The position numbers and the translations under genes were made by a program. A stretch of DNA of 64,000 nucleotides from Marivivens donghaensis (GTDB taxonomy: Bacteria > Pseudomonadota > Alphaproteobacteria > Rhodobacterales > Rhodobacteraceae): NCBI RefSeq assembly GCF_011806565.1, contig NZ_JAATOP010000002.1, positions 310,001-374,000 on the forward strand, given 5' to 3'. A model generated the notes under the pieces. That model was given only the letters and a program-made list of their open reading frames with translations, had not been told where the DNA came from and searched no databases. The first letter of the stretch is position 1, and every line of letters starts with the position of its first letter. Positions 25,314 through 33,688 of the stretch are shown piece after piece.

Positions 25314-26506
25314 CCGCTTGGCTTCATATCGTCGGGCTCGGCGAGGACGGGCTGGACGGGCTGGTGCCCGCGACTCGCACCGTGCTCGAAACCGCCGAAG
25401 TCATCATCGGCGGTGAGCGTCACCACCAGCTTGCGCCGAACATCGCGGCCGAGCGGCTCAGCTGGCCGCATCCGTTTGACGCGCTGATCGACGTTCTGCG
25501 TGACCTCAAAGGCAAGCGGGTCGTGGTCCTAGCGACGGGTGACCCGCTCTGGTACTCGGTCGGTGCGCGGATCGGTCGGTCGATCCCGAACGAAGAGATC
25601 GTTTTCCACCCGCAGCTTTCGGCTTTCCAGCTCGCCTCCGCCCGCATGGGGTGGAGCCTCGCGGACGTGGAGACCCTCACGGTCCATGGACGTCCGGTCG
25701 AGCAGATGATCCCCTACATCCGTCCGAATGGGCGGCTGCTTCTCCTGACGACCGGCAGCGAAACGCCGGGTCAGATCGCCGGTTTCCTGACCGAGCGCGG
25801 TTATGGCGCCTCTAGGATTTCAGTACTCGGCGCGATGGGCGGCGAAAACGAAGTCCGCTTTGATGGCGTTGCGAACGATTGGAGCCATGAGGTTCCCGCG
25901 TTCAACACAATGGCCGTCGAGTGCATTGCAGGCGATGACGCGCTGGTGCTGCCGCAGATGGGCCTGCCGGACGATGCGTTCGTCTCTGACGGCACGATGA
26001 CGAAGCAGGAGGTCCGCGCGATCACCCTGTCGAAGCTTATGCCGATGCGCGGTGCACTGCTTTGGGACGTGGGCTGTGGTAGTGGCTCGGTCGCGATCGA
26101 ATGGATGCGCGGCGCGCGTGATGCGCTGGCCATCGGCATTGAACCTAAAGAACAGCGCCGCGCCTATGCTGCGCAGAATGCAGCGACGCTGGGTGCGCCC
26201 CGCCTCAAACTCATCGACGGCCGTTCGCCCGAGGCGCTGGGCGATCTGCCCGCGCCGGATGCTGTGTTCGTCGGTGGCGGCGTCAGCGAAGAGGTCTTTG
26301 ACATTGCATGGGCCGCGCTGAAGCCCCTCGGCCGCTTTGTCGCCAACGCCGTGACGCTCGAAGGCGAAGCGGTGCTGCGCGACCTCTATGCCAAGCACGG
26401 CGGCGATCTGGCCCGCATTTCGGTCGAGCGCGCCTCGCCCGTTGGCGGTCTGACCGGATGGCGCCCCGCGATGGCAGTCACTCAATGGAGCCTGATCAAA
26501 CGATGA
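25310..26506 (+). CDS. cobL: Precorrin-6B C5,15-methyltransferase (decarboxylating) CobL
   Basis: A bifunctional enzyme of 398 aa that methylates C-5 and C-15 and decarboxylates the acetate side chain at C-12. The N-terminal half (~1-200) is a tetrapyrrole methylase (CbiE-like) with HIVGLGEDGLDGLVPAT and LATGDPLWYSVGARI. The C-terminal half (~200-398) is CbiT-like with the SAM motif LLWDVGCGSGSVAIEWMRG. Both ends overlap neighbours as ATGA (cobH upstream, cobI downstream), so the operon is tightly coupled. All expected motifs are intact. Confidence 0.95.
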   Translation: MTAWLHIVGLGEDGLDGLVPATRTVLETAEVIIGGERHHQLAPNIAAERLSWPHPFDALIDVLRDLKGKRVVVLATGDPLWYSVGARIGRSIPNEEIVFHPQLSAFQLASARMGWSLADVETLTVHGRPVEQMIPYIRPNGRLLLLTTGSETPGQIAGFLTERGYGASRISVLGAMGGENEVRFDGVANDWSHEVPAFNTMAVECIAGDDALVLPQMGLPDDAFVSDGTMTKQEVRAITLSKLMPMRGALLWDVGCGSGSVAIEWMRGARDALAIGIEPKEQRRAYAAQNAATLGAPRLKLIDGRSPEALGDLPAPDAVFVGGGVSEEVFDIAWAALKPLGRFVANAVTLEGEAVLRDLYAKHGGDLARISVERASPVGGLTGWRPAMAVTQWSLIKR

Positions 26507-27204
26507 GCGGAATTCTGTACGGCGTGGGCCTTGGACCGGGCGCGGCGGACCTGCTGACCCTGCGAGCAGCCCGCCTGATCGAAAACGCCAAGGTCATTGC
26601 CTATCCGGCGCTGGTCGGCGGGTCGAGCTTTGCCCGCTCGATCGCCGAAGACCTGATCCCCGCAGGCGTGCAGGAAATCGTCATGGAAGTGCCCATGACC
26701 ACCGAACGCAAGCCCGCGCAGGACGCCTACGACAAGGGCGCGGCAGAGATTGCGGCGGCGCTGGACGCGGGCGAGAATGTCGTCTGCCTGTGCGAAGGCG
26801 ATCCGTTCTTCTACGGCTCATTCATGTACCTCTACGCCCGCCTGTCGCCGAAATTCGACGTGCAGATCGTACCGGGCGTGACTTCGATCACCGCTTGCGC
26901 TGCTGCTGCCGGACGTCCGCTGGTTGCCCGTAACGAGCGCCTGACCGTCCTCCCCGGACCGCTACCCGAGGCAGAGCTGCGCGCCCGCATCGAAGGTGCC
27001 GAAAGCGTTGCCATCATGAAGGTCGGACGCCATCTGGCGAAAATCCGCGGGGTGATCGCGGACCTCGGCTTTGAAGCGCAGGCCACTTACATCGAACGCG
27101 CGAGTCTCGACGCTCAGGTCGTTCTACCCCTATCCGAGGCGCCGGAATCCGCGCCTTACTTTTCTATGATTTTGCTGACGAAGGGAGCCGACCCATGGCT
27201 GTGA
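26503..27204 (+). CDS. cobI: Precorrin-2 C20-methyltransferase CobI
   Basis: Methylates C-20 of precorrin-2 (or cobalt-factor II in the anaerobic route). Length is 233 aa. The tetrapyrrole methylase motifs are LYGVGLGPGAADLLTLRAAR at the N-terminus and CEGDPFFYGSFMYLYARL. The start at 26503 overlaps the cobL stop (ATGA); a longer in-frame extension upstream reads a non-coding phase of cobL and is rejected. The stop overlaps the following cbiG-cobJ start by 10 nt. Confidence 0.95.
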   Translation: MSGILYGVGLGPGAADLLTLRAARLIENAKVIAYPALVGGSSFARSIAEDLIPAGVQEIVMEVPMTTERKPAQDAYDKGAAEIAAALDAGENVVCLCEGDPFFYGSFMYLYARLSPKFDVQIVPGVTSITACAAAAGRPLVARNERLTVLPGPLPEAELRARIEGAESVAIMKVGRHLAKIRGVIADLGFEAQATYIERASLDAQVVLPLSEAPESAPYFSMILLTKGADPWL

Positions 27205-29036
27205 AACCGGTTGTGATGGCGCTTTCGCGCTCGGGCGAGAAAGTGGCGCACCGCGTCGCTGCCGCCCTCGATTGCGCAGTCCATGGCCGCGAAGGTCGTG
27301 TCGATCAGGCTGACGCCTATTTCGCGAATGCCCTCGACCACGCGCGCGATCTGTTCGCTGCAGGCGTGCCGATTGTCGGCGTTTGCGCGTCGGGCATCTT
27401 GATCCGCGCCGTGGCCCCGCTGCTGTCGGACAAGCGTTCCGAGCCGCCAGTTCTGTCGGTGAGCGATGATGGCGCTGTCGTCATTCCGCTGCTCGGTGGT
27501 CATCGCGGTGCGAACCGCCTCGCGGGAGAGATCGCGAAGGCGCTTGATGCGACCGCTGCGATCACGACCGCTGGCGATGTTGCGCTGAGTGTTGCGCTTG
27601 ACGTGCCGCCGGTGGGCTACCGCCTCGCGAACCTCGACGATGCCAAATCTGCAATGGCTGCGATGCTGGCGGGTGAGGGCGTAACCGTTACCGGCGAAAA
27701 CATCTTTGGCATCGAAGCCAACGGCGGCGCTGTTGAGTTGGTGGTCACCGATGCCCCTGCCGAAGATGGGCCGAAGCGTCTGGTCTACCATCCGCAGCAA
27801 TACGTTCTCGGCGTTGGCTGCGCGCGCAATGCGGATACTGAAGAGCTTTGGGAGCTGGTTCAGAAGAGCCTTGCTGATGCGGGTATCGCCCACGGTGCAA
27901 TTGCCTGCGTTGCGACGATTGATCTGAAGGCCGACGAGCCCGCAATGAACACCGTCGCCAAACGCCTTGGCGTGCCGCTGCGCCTGTTCACCGCTGCCGA
28001 ACTGGAAGAGCAAGCCGTCGCGAACCCGTCGGACGTTGTCTTCGCCGAGGTTGGTTGCCACGGCGTGTCCGAAGGTGCGGCTCTGGCGGCCTCGGGTGGC
28101 GCTCTGGTTGTCGAGAAGACCAAAACCGCAAACACCACTTGCGCTGTCGCCAAGGCCGACGCGCCGATCACCGAGATGAAGGGCCGCGCGCGCGGTCGCC
28201 TGTCGATCGTCGGTATTGGGCCGGGGCAGGCAACTTGGCGCACGCCGGAGGTGTCGCGCCTCGTGGCAGATGCTGACGAGCTGGTCGGCTACGGCCTTTA
28301 TATCGATCTGCTGGGCCCGCTGGGCCACGGCAAGCAGCGCAGCGATTTCCCGCTGGGCGGCGAGGAAGACCGTTGCCGCTATGCGCTGGAACGCGCGGGC
28401 GAAGGCTACAACGTCGCGCTGGTTTGTTCGGGCGATGCCGGTATCTACGCGATGGGCGCGCTGACCTTCGAACTGCTCGACCGTTCGCCGGATCAACTGG
28501 GCGTCACGGATGCGGCCCGCCGCGTCGAAGTCGTCTGCTCGCCGGGTGTATCGGCGCTGCAAGGTGCGGCTGCGCGCGCGGGTGCGCCGCTCGGTCACGA
28601 CTTCTGCACCATTTCGCTGTCTGACCTGCTGACCAAGCGCGAAGACATCGTGCGCCGTCTGCATAAGGCTGCCGAGGGCGACTTTGTCATAGCGTTCTAC
28701 AATCCGGTCTCAAAGACCCGCCGCACCTTGCTGGCCGAAGCCCGCGATATTCTTCTTCAGCACCGTCCGACAGATACGCCGGTTATGCTGGCGTCGAACC
28801 TCGGTCGTCCGCAGGAGCACGTCCGCTACCGTCGTCTGGACGAACTGGAAGTGGATGAGGTGGATATGCTCACCGTGGTTCTGGTCGGTTCATCGAATTC
28901 GCGTCTGGCGCAACTGGGCGAAGGGCCGCGGATGTATACGCCGCGTGGTTATGCGCGGAAGATCGATGGCGATCTGAGTGGTGATCGGGCAGGGGGCGCT
29001 GCCCCCGCGGCTACGCCGCTCCCCCGGGATATTTAA
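27195..29036 (+). CDS. cobJ: CbiG-CobJ fusion: cobalt-precorrin-5A hydrolase-like domain with precorrin-3B C17-methyltransferase
   Basis: A 613-residue fusion. Residues ~1-325 are a complete CbiG: an N-terminal domain with VCASGILIRAVAPLLSDKR and PLLGGHRGANRLAGEIA, and a C-terminal CobE-like part with VLGVGCARNADTEELW and VVFAEVGCHGVSEGAAL. Residues ~334-590 are CobJ, with LSIVGIGPGQATWRTPEVSR and VCSGDAGIYAMGAL; CobJ methylates C-17 and contracts the ring. CbiG opens the delta-lactone in the anaerobic pathway, so a full CbiG beside an aerobic CobN is notable. AAGGGAG precedes the ATG. The last ~15 residues are encoded by a copy of an intergenic hairpin repeat. Confidence 0.92.
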   Translation: MAVKPVVMALSRSGEKVAHRVAAALDCAVHGREGRVDQADAYFANALDHARDLFAAGVPIVGVCASGILIRAVAPLLSDKRSEPPVLSVSDDGAVVIPLLGGHRGANRLAGEIAKALDATAAITTAGDVALSVALDVPPVGYRLANLDDAKSAMAAMLAGEGVTVTGENIFGIEANGGAVELVVTDAPAEDGPKRLVYHPQQYVLGVGCARNADTEELWELVQKSLADAGIAHGAIACVATIDLKADEPAMNTVAKRLGVPLRLFTAAELEEQAVANPSDVVFAEVGCHGVSEGAALAASGGALVVEKTKTANTTCAVAKADAPITEMKGRARGRLSIVGIGPGQATWRTPEVSRLVADADELVGYGLYIDLLGPLGHGKQRSDFPLGGEEDRCRYALERAGEGYNVALVCSGDAGIYAMGALTFELLDRSPDQLGVTDAARRVEVVCSPGVSALQGAAARAGAPLGHDFCTISLSDLLTKREDIVRRLHKAAEGDFVIAFYNPVSKTRRTLLAEARDILLQHRPTDTPVMLASNLGRPQEHVRYRRLDELEVDEVDMLTVVLVGSSNSRLAQLGEGPRMYTPRGYARKIDGDLSGDRAGGAAPAATPLPRDI

Positions 29037-29050
29037 GGCACAAAGGCAGG
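28990..29050 (-). repeat. Intergenic hairpin repeat, copy 2, overlapping the end of cobJ
   Basis: Read on the reverse strand this is CTGCCTTTGTGCC-TTAAATATCCCGGGGG, then GCGGC-GTA-GCCGC (29007-29019), then GGGGGC-AGC-GCCCCC (28992-29006). It has the same order of blocks as the copies at 7126-7187 and 45966-46021. The part up to 29036 is translated as the C-terminus of CobJ, and the TAA stop lies within its AAATAT block. The cobM Shine-Dalgarno region follows directly. Confidence 0.75.
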
Positions 29051-29058
29051 ATAGCGCT

Positions 29059-29835
29059 ATGACCGTATTTTTTATCGGAGCAGGACCGGGCGATCCGGAA
29101 CTCATGACCGTCAAAGCTGCCCGTATCATCGGGGAATGTCCGGTGTGCCTCTACGCCGGTTCGCTGGTGCCGGAGCAGGTTGTCGCCTGTGCGCCTGCTG
29201 ATGCGAAGGTGATGGACACCGCGCCGATGACGCTGGACGAGACCCATGCGGAGATCGTTGCGGCCCATGAGCTTGGTCAGAACGTCGCCCGTGTGCATTC
29301 GGGCGATCCGTCACTTTATGGTGCTATCGCAGAGCAGATCCGCCGCTTGAAGGTCGATGGCATCGACTACGAAATCATTCCGGGTGTTCCGGCCTATGCT
29401 GCGGCTGCGGCTGCGTTGGGTCAGGAACTGACCATCCCCGAGGTCGCCCAGTCCATTGTTCTGACCCGCATGTCGATGAAGTCGACCGCGATGCCGAATG
29501 GCGAGACGCTGGAAAACTTCGGACGCACTGGCGCGACGCTGGCGATCCACCTTGGTATCCGTGCGCTGCGCGAGATCGAGCGTCAGCTGGCGCCGTTCTA
29601 TGGTGCGGATTGTCCGGTGGCTGTTGTCTACCGTGTCGGCTGGCCGGATCAGATGATTATCCGCGGCACTTTGTCGGACATCCAGCCGAAAATCCGTGAG
29701 GCCAAGATTACACGCACAGCGCTTATTCTGGTTGGTCCGGCGCTTGGCGGGGATCACGGTTTCCCTGATTCCGCGCTTTATGACGCTGCCCGTCCGCACG
29801 TGCTTCGGCCGAAGAAGAAAGCGCCTGTTACCTGA
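29059..29835 (+). CDS. cobM: Precorrin-4 C11-methyltransferase CobM
   Basis: Methylates C-11 of precorrin-4. Length is 258 aa. Tetrapyrrole methylase motifs are VFFIGAGPGDPELMTVKAAR at the N-terminus and VHSGDPSLYGAIAEQIRRL; LTRMSMKSTAMPNGETL is characteristic of CobM/CbiF. The ATG at 29059 lies just after the hairpin repeat; the in-frame extension upstream would translate the repeat in another phase and is rejected. It is the last gene of the cob operon. I see only a weak dyad downstream (29851-29875) and no strong terminator before the next gene. Confidence 0.95.
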   Translation: MTVFFIGAGPGDPELMTVKAARIIGECPVCLYAGSLVPEQVVACAPADAKVMDTAPMTLDETHAEIVAAHELGQNVARVHSGDPSLYGAIAEQIRRLKVDGIDYEIIPGVPAYAAAAAALGQELTIPEVAQSIVLTRMSMKSTAMPNGETLENFGRTGATLAIHLGIRALREIERQLAPFYGADCPVAVVYRVGWPDQMIIRGTLSDIQPKIREAKITRTALILVGPALGGDHGFPDSALYDAARPHVLRPKKKAPVT

Positions 29836-29922
29836 CTGACATAACGGAGAAATTTACTCCTTTTGGAGGCTTGATTTAGAGCGTGACTCCATCATCCTAA
29901 GACTCGTTAAGAGGAGGGTGTC

Positions 29923-30273
29923 ATGAATGATTTTCTGCCTGAAGCAGTCCTGAAGGGCCTTGAGGAAGCGCGCCGTGCTGCTGAGCGTCGCTCGTCGCGG
30001 TTGTGCGTTCATGTCGGGGACAGCGTGTTCCGCATCCGCCGTCTTTGGGATGGCGGTTTCAGTATGGACGCAGGCGATGCGCCGAAGCTGCGCGGTCATG
30101 TCCAGATATATGACGGCCCGCGCCACCTCTACCAAGCGCTTGTGGTCACGTCATACGAAGAACGCGACGAGCGTGTGTTCGAATTCAAGTGGCACACGCC
30201 CGTGGCCGATGGCCCTGCGGTTGATTTCGAAAGGGAGCGTGAAGCTCCAGCCGGTCTTCTGAGCCAGATGTGA
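29923..30273 (+). CDS. Conserved-looking small protein of unknown function
   Basis: A 116-residue soluble protein beginning MNDFLPEAVLKGLEEARRAAERRSSR, with a predicted N-terminal helix followed by a beta-rich part (LCVHVGDSVFRIRRLWDGGFSMD, then HVQIYDGPRHLYQALVV). A GAGGAGGG Shine-Dalgarno stands 6-8 nt before the ATG, and a strong terminator follows the stop, so it is very likely a real, separately expressed gene. Codon use matches its neighbours. I do not recognise the family; there is no signal peptide, membrane segment or catalytic motif. Confidence 0.7.
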   Translation: MNDFLPEAVLKGLEEARRAAERRSSRLCVHVGDSVFRIRRLWDGGFSMDAGDAPKLRGHVQIYDGPRHLYQALVVTSYEERDERVFEFKWHTPVADGPAVDFEREREAPAGLLSQM

Positions 30274-30275
30274 TC

Positions 30276-30301
30276 AAAGGGCGGCTTTGGCCGCCCTTTT
30301 T
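30276..30301. terminator. Bidirectional Rho-independent terminator
   Basis: A perfect stem AAAGGGCGGC-TTTG-GCCGCCCTTT (30276-30299) is continued by T residues on the forward strand and by A residues upstream that give T residues on the reverse strand. It lies between the convergent 116-residue protein gene and the PatB-type lyase gene and should serve both. Confidence 0.9.
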
Positions 30302-30316
30302 AATAGAACGATTCGC

Positions 30317-31486
30317 TTATTGCAGATCGGCGAAGGCTTTTTGCAGGCGCTCGACCGCTTCAATCACACGCGCGCGCGGGGTGGCGATGTTGAAGCGCAG
30401 GAAATCCTCACCGCCCGTACCGAAGGTTTCGCCGTGGTTCACGCAGATGCGGGCGTCCTGTTCGACGCGCTTGCGATACTCGGGCTTGCTCATGCCCGTC
30501 CCCGAAAAATCGACCCACGCGAGGTAGGTGGATTCCAGCGGCATCGATTTGAGACCAGGGATCGCGTTCACGCCGTTGTCGAAAATCTTGCGGTTGCCGT
30601 CGAGGTAGTCGCGCAGGGCGTCGACCCAAGCAGCACCTTCGGGCGAGTAGGCGGCGGTCGCCATCAATACACCGAAGGAATTGGGCGATATACCGAGCGC
30701 GGCTATGCGGGCGGCGAACTTGGCGCGCAGCTTTTCATCGTGGATGATGACGTTGCCGGAGTGGGTGCCCGCGATGTTGAACGTTTTTGTCGTCGCGGTG
30801 AGCATCACGAGGCGATCGGCGATCCCGTCGATATGCGGCATCGCGATATGCTTGGCGCCGGGCATGGTCAGGTCGTGGTGAATCTCGTCGGATACGAGCA
30901 CCAGATCGTGACGCTTGGCGAACGCAGCGACTTCCTCCAGCTCCTCGCGCGTCCAGACACGACCACCGGGGTTATGCGGCGAGCAGAGGATGACCATCTT
31001 CTCGTTGCCGGTCATCTGCGCGTCATAGGCGGCGAAGTCCATCTCGTAGCGGCCATCGTTATTGACCAGCGGACATTCGACGACTTGACGGCCAGCGGCT
31101 TTGATGACTCGGGCGAAGGCGTGGTAGACAGGAGTAAACAGCACAACGCTGTCATCGGGCGCGGTATAGGCATCGACGCAAAGGCCGACCGCGTTGACGA
31201 GGCCGTGGGTTGTAAAGATCGCCTTGGCATCGACGTCCCAGCCGTGGCGTTCCTTCATCCACCACTGGATCGCCGCCAGATAGTCGCGGTCATCGCCGAA
31301 ATAGCCAAAGACACCGTGATCGGCCATGTCTGCCGCGACCTTCTGCACGCAATCGGGCGCGGCGAAATCCATGTCCGCGACCCACATCGCGATGCCGTCT
31401 TTCGCAGGCACGCCGTAGATGGCTTCCATCATGTCCCACTTCACGCTGTGCGTGCCGAAACGGTCAATCTCGCGGTCGAAATCCAT
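30317..31486 (-). CDS. PatB/MalY-type PLP-dependent C-S lyase (cystathionine beta-lyase-like aminotransferase)
   Basis: A fold-type I PLP enzyme of 389 aa. The PLP lysine is in LTATTKTFNIAGTHSGN, and the N-terminal DRFGTHSVKWDMMEA plus AMWVADMDFAAPDCV, HNPGGRVWTREELEEV and VSDEIHHDLTMPG are signatures of the MalY/PatB group. These cleave cystathionine or cysteine S-conjugates to homocysteine or thiols, pyruvate and ammonia. The ATG at 31486 gives the family N-terminus; the frame extends further upstream without family similarity. It is divergent from the deformylase operon. Confidence 0.88.
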   Translation of the reverse strand: MDFDREIDRFGTHSVKWDMMEAIYGVPAKDGIAMWVADMDFAAPDCVQKVAADMADHGVFGYFGDDRDYLAAIQWWMKERHGWDVDAKAIFTTHGLVNAVGLCVDAYTAPDDSVVLFTPVYHAFARVIKAAGRQVVECPLVNNDGRYEMDFAAYDAQMTGNEKMVILCSPHNPGGRVWTREELEEVAAFAKRHDLVLVSDEIHHDLTMPGAKHIAMPHIDGIADRLVMLTATTKTFNIAGTHSGNVIIHDEKLRAKFAARIAALGISPNSFGVLMATAAYSPEGAAWVDALRDYLDGNRKIFDNGVNAIPGLKSMPLESTYLAWVDFSGTGMSKPEYRKRVEQDARICVNHGETFGTGGEDFLRFNIATPRARVIEAVERLQKAFADLQ

Positions 31487-31595
31487 AAGTGTCTCCAATC
31501 GAATAATGAGGGGAAAGTCGCCACCTTGCGCCATATACGCAATAGCAAATGCAGCACTTCTTGCGAGAGCAGCGCCAAATCGCTACATGCCGCCT

Positions 31596-32117
31596 ATGAC
31601 CCTACGCCCTATTCTGATCCATCCGGACCCGCGCCTCAAAAAGGTCGCCGACCCGATTGCAGAGGTTTCCTCGGAAATCCGCAAACAGGCCGATGACATG
31701 ATCGAAACCATGTACGACGCACCCGGTATCGGGCTTGCGGCGCCGCAGATCGGTGTGATGAACCGTCTGCTGGTCATGGATGCGCAGCGCGACCCCGAGG
31801 CGAAGCCGAATCCGATGGTTCTGATCAACCCCGAGGTCATCTGGGAATCCGAGGAAAAGAACGTCTACGAAGAAGGCTGTCTTTCGATCCCCGACCAGTT
31901 TGCCGAAGTCGAGCGTCCTAAGATGGTGCGCGTGCGCTGGCTGGACGTGGACGGCAAGACCGTCGAGGAAGAGTTCGACGAGCTGTGGGCTACTTGCGTT
32001 CAGCACGAGATCGACCACCTCAACGGCGTTCTGTTCATCGATTATCTGAAGCCGCTCAAGCGCCAAATGATCACCCGCAAAATGCAAAAGTTGAAGCGCG
32101 AAAGGGCGCGCGGCTGA
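31596..32117 (+). CDS. def: Peptide deformylase
   Basis: A metalloenzyme that removes the formyl group from nascent protein N-termini. Length from this start is 173 aa. All three motifs are intact: GIGLAAPQIG (44-53), EEGCLSIP with metal ligand Cys95, and QHEIDHLNG with His137, catalytic Glu138 and His141. The start at 31596 aligns with the usual N-terminus (MTLRPILIHPDPRLKKVA); ATG 31587 would add three residues. It is followed with TGATG overlap by a degenerate paralogue and then fmt, the typical def-fmt pairing of formylation and deformylation. Confidence 0.95.
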   Translation: MTLRPILIHPDPRLKKVADPIAEVSSEIRKQADDMIETMYDAPGIGLAAPQIGVMNRLLVMDAQRDPEAKPNPMVLINPEVIWESEEKNVYEEGCLSIPDQFAEVERPKMVRVRWLDVDGKTVEEEFDELWATCVQHEIDHLNGVLFIDYLKPLKRQMITRKMQKLKRERARG

Positions 32118-32614
32118 TGGCGCATCGTCCATATGTGATGTGGCCGCATAAGGCTCTGCGTACCCCTGCGGAGCCTGTGGCCGAGGTTAACGACGAAATC
32201 CGTGCGATCTGGGACGAGATGATCGAAGCGATGGATGCGATGCCCGGCGTAGGGCTGGCCGCGGTCCAGCTTGGTATTCCGCTCCGTCTGGCGGTCGTGG
32301 ATGCGTCCGACGAACGCGGGAAGGCGGTTCGCATGGCGAACCCCGAGATCCTGCACGCGTCTGTCCAGCCGCGTGATCACGAAGAAGCCTCTCCGAACCT
32401 GCCGGGCGTATCGGCCAAGGTCACGCGCCCTCGCGCTGTGACGGTGAAGTTCATCAACGCGAACGGCGAAGAGCAGGAACAGGACTTCGTCGGGATCTGG
32501 GCGACTTCGGTCCAGCACCAGATCGACCACCTGAACGGCAAGATGTACTTTGACCGGATTTCCAAGGTGAAGCGCGAAATGCTCGTGCGCAAAGCCAAGA
32601 AGCTGAACGGATAA
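32117..32614 (+). CDS. Deformylase-like paralogue lacking catalytic residues
   Basis: A 165-residue protein of the peptide deformylase family, encoded directly after def (TGATG overlap). Motif 1 is kept ([10 protein letters not shown], 44-53). In motif 2 the metal-ligand Cys is absent (EEASPNLPG, Ser92 at the Cys position), and in motif 3 the catalytic Glu is Gln (HQIDH, Gln135). With the general base and one metal ligand missing, it is unlikely to deformylate by the usual mechanism. The protein is otherwise full length with normal codon use, so it is a maintained pseudoenzyme or has a different function, not a decaying pseudogene. Confidence 0.88.
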   Translation: MAHRPYVMWPHKALRTPAEPVAEVNDEIRAIWDEMIEAMDAMPGVGLAAVQLGIPLRLAVVDASDERGKAVRMANPEILHASVQPRDHEEASPNLPGVSAKVTRPRAVTVKFINANGEEQEQDFVGIWATSVQHQIDHLNGKMYFDRISKVKREMLVRKAKKLNG

Positions 32615-32618
32615 GACG

Positions 32619-33515
32619 ATGCGCGTTGTTTTCATGGGTACGCCGGACTTTTCTGTGCCGGTTCTGGATGCTCTCGTGGGTGCAGGCGACGAGATTGCTG
32701 CGGTCTATTCGCAGCCGCCGCGCCCCGCTGGCCGTGGTAAGAAAGACCGCCCGTCGCCTGTCCATGCCCGTGCGCTGGAGTTGGGGCTCGAGGTGCGTCA
32801 CCCCGTGAATTTCAAGAATGCCGAAGATGTTGACGCCTTCGCTGCGCTGAACGCCGATGTGGCTGTGGTCGTGGCCTACGGTCTTATCCTGCCGCAAAGC
32901 CTGCTGGATGCGCCGCAGTACGGCTGCCTGAATATCCACGCCTCGCTGCTGCCGCGCTGGCGTGGTGCCGCGCCGATCCATCGTGCGATCATGGCTGGCG
33001 ATACCGAAACCGGCGTTTGCATCATGCAGATGGAGTCTGGCCTCGACACGGGTCCGGTTCTGCTGCGTCAGGCGACCGCAATCGGAGCCGAGGAAACCAC
33101 CGGCCAGCTACATGACTGGCTGTCGGAGATGGGAGCGAAGGCCATCGTCGCCGCGCTGTCCCGCCTTGATCAGTTGGAGCCGCAGGTTCAGCCCGAGGAG
33201 GGCGTGACCTATGCCGCGAAGATCGACAAGGCCGAAGCCAAGATCGACTGGAGGGAGCCCGCTGACGTCGTGGACCGCAAAATCCGCGGCTTGTCGCCGT
33301 TCCCCGGTGCGTGGTGCGAAATCGACGGTGAGCGGGTGAAACTGCTCGGCTCTAAGCTCGTCGAAGGTCAGGGCGAAGCGGGTCAGGTTCTCAGCGAATT
33401 CGTTGTGGCTTGCGGCGAAGGCGCGGTGGAGATCACACGCCTCCAGCGGTCGGGCAAAAAGCCGATGGACACCGAAGACGCCCTGCGCGGGATGACCCTG
33501 CCAGAGATGATCTGA
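32619..33515 (+). CDS. fmt: Methionyl-tRNA formyltransferase
   Basis: Formylates the initiator Met-tRNA using 10-formyltetrahydrofolate. Length is 298 aa. The N-terminus is [19 protein letters not shown], the formyl-transferase catalytic segment is [20 protein letters not shown] (Asn-His pair), and the substrate-binding loop [16 protein letters not shown] is present. A C-terminal OB-like domain begins near residue 200. It lies 4 nt after the deformylase paralogue and overlaps the next small gene by TGATG, so four genes form one operon. Confidence 0.96.
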   Translation: MRVVFMGTPDFSVPVLDALVGAGDEIAAVYSQPPRPAGRGKKDRPSPVHARALELGLEVRHPVNFKNAEDVDAFAALNADVAVVVAYGLILPQSLLDAPQYGCLNIHASLLPRWRGAAPIHRAIMAGDTETGVCIMQMESGLDTGPVLLRQATAIGAEETTGQLHDWLSEMGAKAIVAALSRLDQLEPQVQPEEGVTYAAKIDKAEAKIDWREPADVVDRKIRGLSPFPGAWCEIDGERVKLLGSKLVEGQGEAGQVLSEFVVACGEGAVEITRLQRSGKKPMDTEDALRGMTLPEMI

Positions 33516-33688
33516 TGGGCTTCCTGCTCGGCCTGCCGCGCATGGCGCTCGGCCTTGTGTTCTGGTTTCTGGTCTGGATTTTCACGCGCCCCGGCGGTTG
33601 GCTCTTCGGCTGCATCGCCGTCGTGCTCGCCGTAAAAATGGTGCCGCCGCAGTTCTGGGAATACTTCCAGTCGCAGCCTAGCCCTTGA
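33515..33688 (+). CDS. Small membrane protein of unknown function
   Basis: A 57-residue protein with two hydrophobic segments ([12 protein letters not shown] and [15 protein letters not shown]) separated by TRPGG. Its ATG overlaps the fmt stop (TGATG), strong evidence that it is translated as the last gene of the def-fmt operon. The final 11 nt overlap the 3' end of the convergent rnhA gene. I do not recognise a family, and a role in translation is not implied by location alone. Confidence 0.75.
   Translation: MGFLLGLPRMALGLVFWFLVWIFTRPGGWLFGCIAVVLAVKMVPPQFWEYFQSQPSP

Noticed and set aside
27156-28664. 502-codon reverse frame over cbiG-cobJ
   Set aside because: Shadow frame; both CbiG and CobJ motifs are on the forward strand.
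30287-31696. 469-codon forward frame over the PatB-type lyase
   Set aside because: Antisense shadow; it also reads through the terminator and the divergent promoter region.
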